From: DGNJ01 sp002388905
GTDB taxonomy: Bacteria; Pseudomonadota; Gammaproteobacteria; Pseudomonadales; Porticoccaceae
Reading direction: 5' to 3'
Length of the DNA stretch: 64,000 nucleotides
Assembly (NCBI GenBank): GCA_036843405.1
Contig: DAITSJ010000005.1
Coordinates: 166,016 to 230,015 of the forward strand
Both the position numbers and the translations under genes were made by a program. Positions 58,693-64,000 of this stretch are shown one piece after another. The notes under the pieces were generated by a model, which saw only the letters and a list, made by a program, of their open reading frames with translations, had not been told where the DNA came from and did no database searches. Within the stretch, counting starts at the first letter, position 1, and every line of letters begins with the position of its first letter.

Positions 58693-60558
58693 GTGAAGAT
58701 GCTGTCAGGAGTACTATCCGGCCTTGTGGTGGGGTTTAGCCTGGTCCTGGTTCCGACGGGTGCTGTCATAGCCCAGGGTAAAGGCCAAAAACCGCCGTAT
58801 TCGCCACCGGTGCGGGAGAACACCACTCAACTTTTGTGGGGCGATACGCACCTTCATACCACACTCTCCGCGGATGCCTATACAGCCGATGTGCGTGTCA
58901 CGCCGGTGCAGGCCTACGAGTTCGCCCGGGGCAGGACCGTCACAGCGGACAACGGCATGCCCGTGAAGCTCAAGCGGCCCCTGGACTTCCTGGTAATCAC
59001 GGACCATTCAGACTATCTGGGTATTTACCGACGCCTGGCTGCTGGCGATCCCCAACTCAAGGACTGGCCGGTGGGGCAACGCTGGGCGGAATACCTGAAG
59101 ACCGGCCAGACGGTGAAGTTGGGCAGTGAGTTTGCAGAGGCGATCCAGCAGGGAGATCCCGCCTACGACGCGCCCAGCCAGATGATTGCCAGTATCTGGG
59201 AGGACGTCACCAAGAGAGCCGAGCGCTATAACGAGCCCGGTATTTTTTCGGCCATTATCGGCTACGAATGGACCTCCATGATTACCGGCGACAACCTCCA
59301 CCGGGTTGTTCTTTATAAGGACGGCGCGGAGAAGGCGAACCAAATGCTGCCCTTTACCGCCCGGGAAAGCACCGACCCGCAGGATCTCTGGCAGGCCCTG
59401 GCGTCTTACGAAGAGAAAACGGGTGGCGATATTCTGGCCGTTGCCCACAACGGCAACGTCAGCAACGGCCGTATGTTTTCCCCCACCCAGGTCAACGGTG
59501 AACCCATCGACGGAAAGTACGCCGCCGAGCGCAGCCGTTGGGAGCCGGTTTACGAGGTAACCCAGGTCAAGGGCGATGGCGAGACCCATCCGTACCTCTC
59601 GCCGGGCGACGAGTTTGCCGATTTCGAAACCTGGGACCAGGGCAACATCATGCTGAGCCAGGAAAAGAAACCGGAAATGCTCCAGTACGAATACGCCCGG
59701 TCGGCGTTGCAGGAAGGCCTGCGCCATGAGGCAAATCTGGGGCTTAACCCCTTTAAGTTCGGCATGATCGGCAGCACCGACTCCCATACCGGCTTTTCCA
59801 CGGCAGAGGAAGACAATTTCTTCGGTAAGTTCGTCGAGTCCGAACCCGCCCCCGACCGGGTAACGAACAAAATGGCGGGCCAGCTCCAGGAAAGCTGGCA
59901 ATTGGGCGCTTCGGGTCTCGCCGCCGTGTGGGCACCGGAAAATACCCGGGAAGCCATTTTCGAGGCCATGGAACGGCGCGAGGTTTATGCCACCACCGGC
60001 CCGCGCATCAAGGTCCGTTTCTTCGGCGGCTGGGAGTTCGACCAACAGGATATCGAGCGGGCGGATTACGCCCGGGTCGGCTACGACAAGGGCGTGCCCA
60101 TGGGGGGCGATCTGACCAAAACCGACGATGCTGCGGCACCGACCTTCCTGATCGTCGCCGCCCGGGACCCGGACGGCGCCAACCTGGACCGGGTCCAGGT
60201 TATCAAGGGCTGGCTCGACGCCGACGGCAAAACCCATGAAAAAATCTACGACGTGGCCCTTGCCGACGGTCGCAGGGTGGACCCGGAAACCGGGGACGTA
60301 CAGCCGGTGGGCAATACCGTCGATTTGGCAAAGGCCAGCTACACCAACACCATCGGCGACCCGGAACTGGCCACGGTATGGCGGGACCCGGACTTCGATC
60401 CGGACCAGCGCGCTTTCTACTACGTGCGGGTACTACAGATTCCCACGCCCCGCTGGACAGCCTATGACGCAAACTATTTCGACAGGGATATGCCCGACCG
60501 GATTCCCATGGTCGTTCAGGACCGGGCCTACACATCGCCCATCTGGTACACCCCGTGA
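58693..60558 (+). CDS. DUF3604 family protein (exported, PHP-like metallohydrolase)
   Basis: 621-residue protein with a signal peptide (GLVVGFSLVLVPTGAVIAQ, cleavage near residue 28). PHP-type metal motifs: WGDTHLHTTLSADA (H53, H55), DFLVITDHSD (D104, H105), AVAHNGN and GSTDSHTGF. By analogy with PHP phosphoesterases, these could hold two or three metal ions. The true reaction of DUF3604 proteins is not known to me. GTG at 58693 has AGGGGG 7 nt upstream; ATG at 58699 is an alternative. It precedes TonB receptor 4 by 124 nt and looks controlled by the divergent TetR. Confidence 0.88.
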   Translation: MKMLSGVLSGLVVGFSLVLVPTGAVIAQGKGQKPPYSPPVRENTTQLLWGDTHLHTTLSADAYTADVRVTPVQAYEFARGRTVTADNGMPVKLKRPLDFLVITDHSDYLGIYRRLAAGDPQLKDWPVGQRWAEYLKTGQTVKLGSEFAEAIQQGDPAYDAPSQMIASIWEDVTKRAERYNEPGIFSAIIGYEWTSMITGDNLHRVVLYKDGAEKANQMLPFTARESTDPQDLWQALASYEEKTGGDILAVAHNGNVSNGRMFSPTQVNGEPIDGKYAAERSRWEPVYEVTQVKGDGETHPYLSPGDEFADFETWDQGNIMLSQEKKPEMLQYEYARSALQEGLRHEANLGLNPFKFGMIGSTDSHTGFSTAEEDNFFGKFVESEPAPDRVTNKMAGQLQESWQLGASGLAAVWAPENTREAIFEAMERREVYATTGPRIKVRFFGGWEFDQQDIERADYARVGYDKGVPMGGDLTKTDDAAAPTFLIVAARDPDGANLDRVQVIKGWLDADGKTHEKIYDVALADGRRVDPETGDVQPVGNTVDLAKASYTNTIGDPELATVWRDPDFDPDQRAFYYVRVLQIPTPRWTAYDANYFDRDMPDRIPMVVQDRAYTSPIWYTP

Positions 60559-60682
60559 CCTGAATCCTATAAAAGTGCCGCCGCACCGTTGTTGAAGGTG
60601 GGGCGCGGAAACACCGCTCAGCGGTGAATGACTATCGCAATCGCAACGCCCGGCAGACCGCCGGAAACCCAAGGGGGAAATC

Positions 60683-62944
60683 ATGACAACCTTTAAATAC
60701 TCGTCACAACGGCCTTTTGCCAAGTCCATCATAAGCTCCACGATTGCCGGTACCGTGCTGTCACTCGGTTCAGTGGCCCATGCCCAACTCGAGGAGGTGG
60801 TGGTGACTGCCCAGAAGCGTGCGGAAAGCATGCAGGACGTGCCCATCGCCATCTCCGCATTTACCGAGGACGCCATGCGCGATATGGGGATTACCAACGC
60901 TACCGATCTGGCGTTGGCCACTCCGGGCCTGGTGTTCACCTCCGTGGGCACCCTGGGCGCGCCCTATCTGCGGGGCGTGGGCACGCGCTTTACCCTGAAC
61001 GGTCTCGACAACAGCGTGGCCACCTACGTGGGCGACCGCTATATCCCCCGGGGCAGCGGCAACCAGCTGGACCTGGGTATCGACGTGGAGCGGGTCGAGG
61101 TATTGAAAGGACCCCAGGGCATTCTCTACGGCCGCAACGCCACCGGCGGCGCCGTCCGGATCATCAAGAAGCCCGTCACCGAGGAATTCGAGGGTACCGT
61201 GCGCGCCGGCATCGGCAACTATGACTTATGGGAAGTTGCCGGTACCGTCAATATCCCGGTCACGGACACCTTCGGCATGCGCCTGTCCGGGCAGACCACC
61301 CAGCGCGATGCCTGGCAGGATAACCTGGCTCACGGTGTCGTACCCGGTGCCGTGGACGATATCAACAACAAGGATGTCACCAAGCTGTCGAGCCGGTTCC
61401 GCTGGGATATGAGCCCGGCAACGGTGGCCAATCTGTCGGTGGATTACTGGGCACAGGACGACTACCAGGGCCACGACGGCGCGTTACTGGGTCCACCTGA
61501 GCTCAACCTGGGTGTGGCCGCGTTCGGGGCCGTGGTCCCGCAAGGTCGGGAGGATATCTCCACCGATAGCCGTGAGCCCACCGATGGCGAGGAACTGGCC
61601 GGGGAGTTGCACATCGAGCACGCCATGGATGGTGTCGATCTGGTGTCCATTACCACCTATGCCGACTTCGACATGACTTGGACCTCCGAGGGCGACGGCA
61701 CCTCGGCGCCGCTATTCACCCCGTCGATTGCCTTCGACGAATCGGAGACCTGGTCCCAGGAATTCCGATTGACGTCCAGCGAAGGGGACCTGGACTGGAC
61801 CGTGGGTGCCTTCTATTATGAAGACACGCACTCCACCGAGTTCAACTTTTTCACGGCGATTCTGCCCAGCGTATCCCAGGGCCGCCAGACCACGGAAACC
61901 ACGGCAGCGGCACTGTTCGGCCATATCGGTTGGGACCTTTCGGATCGCTGGGCACTGAAGCTTGGCGCCCGCTATTCCTACGAAAACCGCGACGTGGATC
62001 TCGTCAACAGCAATCGCGCGGGAATTGCTACCATCACTCCGGGCCTGCCACAGAAGTTCGACGAAAGTTGGAACGAGTTGACGCCCCTGGTGACGCTCGA
62101 ATACCACATGCCCAACGCCATGGCCTACCTGACCTATACCCGGGGCTTCAAGAGCGGCGGGTACAATTTCCCCGCGACTTCCACGCCCGATGGCCTGGAG
62201 CCGGAAATCCTCGATATGGTGGAACTGGGGCTGAAGGGCGATTACTTCGATAGCAGCCTGCGGCTCAACGGCAGCCTCTACTACTATGACTATACGGATC
62301 TTCAGGTCACCCGGGCTTCCGATACCGGCGGGGCCCCGAGTACGGAGAACGCTGGTGAGGCTCAGTTGTATGGTCTGGACCTGGAACTTACCTGGCTGGT
62401 CACCGAGGCTTTCACATTATCGGCAAGCCTCAATGTGCTGGATTCGGAGTACGACGACTATATTCCCGCACCCCGGGTGTATAACGCTATTCTCGACGGC
62501 ACCATCAATACCGCATCGCCGACGCCCGGCATGGGGGTTCCGGATCCCACCAACCCCAATCACGCGCCCTTCAACCAGTTCGAGGCCGACGGCGAATCCC
62601 TGTTGCGGTCGTCGGATTACTCCTACACGATCACGGCCGCCTATGAGTTTATGGTGGGCGAGGGGCGTTTGCCGTTGTCCGTCACCTACTCCTACAAGGA
62701 CGACTACGATTACGACTTCGCCATCGACCCTATCGCCAGCAAGTGGCTCACTCAGGACGGCTATGGCCTGGTCAACGCCAGGGCTGCATACTACGGTGCC
62801 GGCGACAAGTGGTCCGTTTCACTGTGGGGTAAAAACCTCACCGACGAGGAGTACTTTAACGAGGTGGCGGGCAACGCCATGGGCCTGCGCGGTTTCTGGG
62901 CCATGCCGAGAACCTACGGCGCCACCGTGGAATACCAATTTTAA
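60683..62944 (+). CDS. TonB-dependent outer-membrane receptor 4
   Basis: 753-residue receptor. The signal peptide ends near VAHAQ (about residue 34). The plug starts LEEVVVTAQKRAESMQDVPI and carries VEVLKGPQGILYGRNATGG. The barrel ends RTYGATVEYQF with terminal Phe. AAGGGGG precedes the start. It lies between the DUF3604 protein and a parvulin-type isomerase, so substrate processing at the cell surface or in the periplasm and import may be linked (inference). Confidence 0.93.
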   Translation: MTTFKYSSQRPFAKSIISSTIAGTVLSLGSVAHAQLEEVVVTAQKRAESMQDVPIAISAFTEDAMRDMGITNATDLALATPGLVFTSVGTLGAPYLRGVGTRFTLNGLDNSVATYVGDRYIPRGSGNQLDLGIDVERVEVLKGPQGILYGRNATGGAVRIIKKPVTEEFEGTVRAGIGNYDLWEVAGTVNIPVTDTFGMRLSGQTTQRDAWQDNLAHGVVPGAVDDINNKDVTKLSSRFRWDMSPATVANLSVDYWAQDDYQGHDGALLGPPELNLGVAAFGAVVPQGREDISTDSREPTDGEELAGELHIEHAMDGVDLVSITTYADFDMTWTSEGDGTSAPLFTPSIAFDESETWSQEFRLTSSEGDLDWTVGAFYYEDTHSTEFNFFTAILPSVSQGRQTTETTAAALFGHIGWDLSDRWALKLGARYSYENRDVDLVNSNRAGIATITPGLPQKFDESWNELTPLVTLEYHMPNAMAYLTYTRGFKSGGYNFPATSTPDGLEPEILDMVELGLKGDYFDSSLRLNGSLYYYDYTDLQVTRASDTGGAPSTENAGEAQLYGLDLELTWLVTEAFTLSASLNVLDSEYDDYIPAPRVYNAILDGTINTASPTPGMGVPDPTNPNHAPFNQFEADGESLLRSSDYSYTITAAYEFMVGEGRLPLSVTYSYKDDYDYDFAIDPIASKWLTQDGYGLVNARAAYYGAGDKWSVSLWGKNLTDEEYFNEVAGNAMGLRGFWAMPRTYGATVEYQF

Positions 62945-62960
62945 CGACGCGCCGGAAGAT

Positions 62961-62986
62961 GCCGGCCCGCAAGGCGGGCCGGCGTT
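62961..62986 (+). terminator. Strong hairpin after TonB receptor 4
   Basis: Perfect 10-bp stem GCCGGCCCGC/GCGGGCCGGC with an AAG loop, 16 nt after the stop, followed by only GTTT. It may be a weak terminator or a processing hairpin lowering expression of the next gene. Confidence 0.5.
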
Positions 62987-63061
62987 TGCCGAAATCCGGG
63001 GCACGGCGGTGTTGGTGCCCACAGGCCCTTTCACGGATACGGGAACCTCTGGAGGACTGCA

Positions 63062-63970
63062 ATGAAGCCGTTGCTGAAACAACCCCTGCTTCATTTCCTT
63101 GCCCTGGGCGTTTTGCTGTTTCTCTTCCACGGCTGGGTTTCGCAGAACGATAGCGAAGACGGCGATCGTATTGTTATCGACGACGCCGCTTTGCGGGAGT
63201 TTGTCCAGTATCGTAGCCGGTCGTTCGACGCGGCCTCCATCGACCGCAAGCTGGCGGCCATGAACCCCGAAGAGCGCCGGCAGCTTGTGGACCGTCTGGT
63301 ACGGGAAGAGGCCCTGTACCGGGAGGCCAAACGCCTGGGCCTGGACCGTGACGACTATGTGATCAAGCAGCGGCTGGTGCAGAAGATGGAGTATCTGGCC
63401 CGAGGGTTCGGGGCGCCGGCAGGCGCTGTGGACCCGGCGGCGTTGAACGCGTATTACCGGGATCACAGGGAACGCTATCGCGAGCCACCGAGCGTTACTT
63501 TTGCCCATGTCTTTATCGACGCTGACCGGCATGGGGAGCCCGCGCAGTATGCCCGGACACTTGGGCAACAGCTCAACGCGGGGGCCGAGCCGTTTTCCCG
63601 GGCGATGGGTTACGGCGACCGCTTCCTCTACCACACCAACTATGTGGAGCGCAGCGATGACTTTGTCGCCTCGCACTTCGGCGCCGGCTTTGCCGAAGCG
63701 GTTTTCGATCTCGCACCGGACGACAGCCGCTGGCAGGGACCCATTGCTTCCGACCACGGCTACCATCTGGTGATGCTCACTGGCAAGGATTCCGGCGGCG
63801 TGCCGGCCCTTGAGACTATCCGCGACCGGGTCGCCCAGGATGCGCGCCGGGCCTGGCTGGACAGGCAGACCGAAGACGCCATCCGGACCATTGTCGACAG
63901 TTACGATGTCGAACGCCGGACCGGGCAGCAGGCCGCCCGGGAAGGGCAGCAGGACGATATCCAGGGTTAG
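63062..63970 (+). CDS. Parvulin-type peptidyl-prolyl cis-trans isomerase, membrane-anchored
   Basis: 302-residue PpiC/SurA-like protein. One N-terminal membrane segment (HFLALGVLLFLFHGWV) leaves the rest in the periplasm. An N-terminal helical chaperone part (RQLVDRLVREEALYREAKRLGL) is followed by a rotamase-like domain (about 130-260: FAHVFIDADRHG, FSRAMGYGDRFLY, APDDSRWQGPIASDHGYHLVML). GGAGG is 6 nt upstream of the start. Such proteins fold outer-membrane proteins, so it may assist the adjacent receptor. It is probably followed immediately by another gene of the operon. Confidence 0.85.
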   Translation: MKPLLKQPLLHFLALGVLLFLFHGWVSQNDSEDGDRIVIDDAALREFVQYRSRSFDAASIDRKLAAMNPEERRQLVDRLVREEALYREAKRLGLDRDDYVIKQRLVQKMEYLARGFGAPAGAVDPAALNAYYRDHRERYREPPSVTFAHVFIDADRHGEPAQYARTLGQQLNAGAEPFSRAMGYGDRFLYHTNYVERSDDFVASHFGAGFAEAVFDLAPDDSRWQGPIASDHGYHLVMLTGKDSGGVPALETIRDRVAQDARRAWLDRQTEDAIRTIVDSYDVERRTGQQAAREGQQDDIQG

Positions 63971-63975
63971 CCGTT

Positions 63976-64000
63976 ATGTCGATCAACCTCCGGTACCGTG
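63976..64000 (+). CDS. Start of a further gene (cut by window end)
   Basis: ATG at 63976, 5 nt after the isomerase stop, opens a frame (MSINLRYR) that runs off the window. Eight residues are too few to name a family. The position suggests a further gene of the DUF3604/receptor/isomerase operon; no ribosome site of its own is clear, so it may be translationally coupled. Confidence 0.35.

Noticed and set aside
1..64000. A mobile genetic island with integrase, transposase or tRNA attachment site
   Set aside because: No such gene, flanking direct repeat or tRNA was found. Only the hairpin element and REP-like repeats hint at mobility.

Overview
The window is about 64 kb of GC-rich DNA from a Gram-negative, aerobic bacterium, most likely a gammaproteobacterium. 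The pointers are four TonB-dependent outer-membrane receptors, a wax ester synthase/diacylglycerol acyltransferase, Tat and Sec signal peptides, and REP-like 'GGAGCGACC..GGTCGCG' repeats of the kind common in Pseudomonadales/Xanthomonadales. There is no rRNA, tRNA, phage, integrase, transposase or CRISPR array, and no marker that fixes the genus. Nearly every gene is a catabolic enzyme, a transporter or a TetR-type regulator, so this reads as a large catabolic gene supercluster.

Layout. (1) 1-7506, minus strand: one compact operon running Rieske oxygenase, two VOC proteins, enoyl-CoA hydratase, quinone-reductase-like MDR, TIM-barrel isomerase, two GST-like proteins, SDR (cut by the window edge). 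(2) 7738-17161, plus: P450, Gal80-like Gfo/Idh/MocA protein, TonB receptor 1, SnoaL-like and EthD proteins, a 186-bp hairpin element, SnoaL-like, GMC oxidoreductase, aldo/keto reductase. (3) 17211-24265: a divergent SnoaL-like gene, TonB receptor 2, CMD-family protein, SnoaL-like, wax ester synthase, lipase-like hydrolase. (4) 24288-26891, minus: Rieske oxygenase and PTGR-like reductase; then a candidate regulated small RNA at about 27019-27275. (5) 27389-30311, plus: SRPBCC, TIM barrel, ABM protein, Rieske oxygenase. (6) 30464-33754, minus: Tat-exported KstD-like flavoprotein translationally coupled to a cytochrome c, plus a second PTGR-like reductase. (7) 34157-36839, plus: Rieske ferredoxin, acyl-CoA dehydrogenase, phosphotransferase. 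(8) 37022-48226: TetR, then Rieske oxygenase, SnoaL-like, TonB receptor 3, SDR, SnoaL-like, Rieske oxygenase, cytochrome-PQQ dehydrogenase, double-SnoaL fusion. (9) 48299-53711: ThuA-like, histidine phosphatase-like, two SDRs, CMD protein, TetR. (10) 53986-57528, minus: Rieske oxygenase, SnoaL-like, flavoprotein. (11) 57830-64000: TetR, DUF3604 PHP-like protein, TonB receptor 4, parvulin-type isomerase and the start of one more gene.

How it may work together (inference). The receptors would import one or several bulky hydrophobic or cyclic substrates. Six Rieske oxygenase alpha subunits and one P450 would oxygenate them. Flavoproteins, SDRs, MDRs, GMC, AKR and PQQ enzymes would oxidise or reduce the products, and hydratase, acyl-CoA dehydrogenase and kinase functions would feed CoA-thioester degradation. 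Nine SnoaL/NTF2-fold domains in eight genes are scattered among them, and in three places one sits directly beside a Rieske alpha subunit. No classical beta subunit and no ferredoxin reductase are encoded here. Polycyclic aromatic, terpenoid or steroid-like substrates would fit, but the sequence does not identify the substrate. Several promoters carry AAACA..TGTTT-type inverted repeats, which suggests shared TetR-family control. Many starts are GTG (and one TTG), chosen on Shine-Dalgarno evidence.
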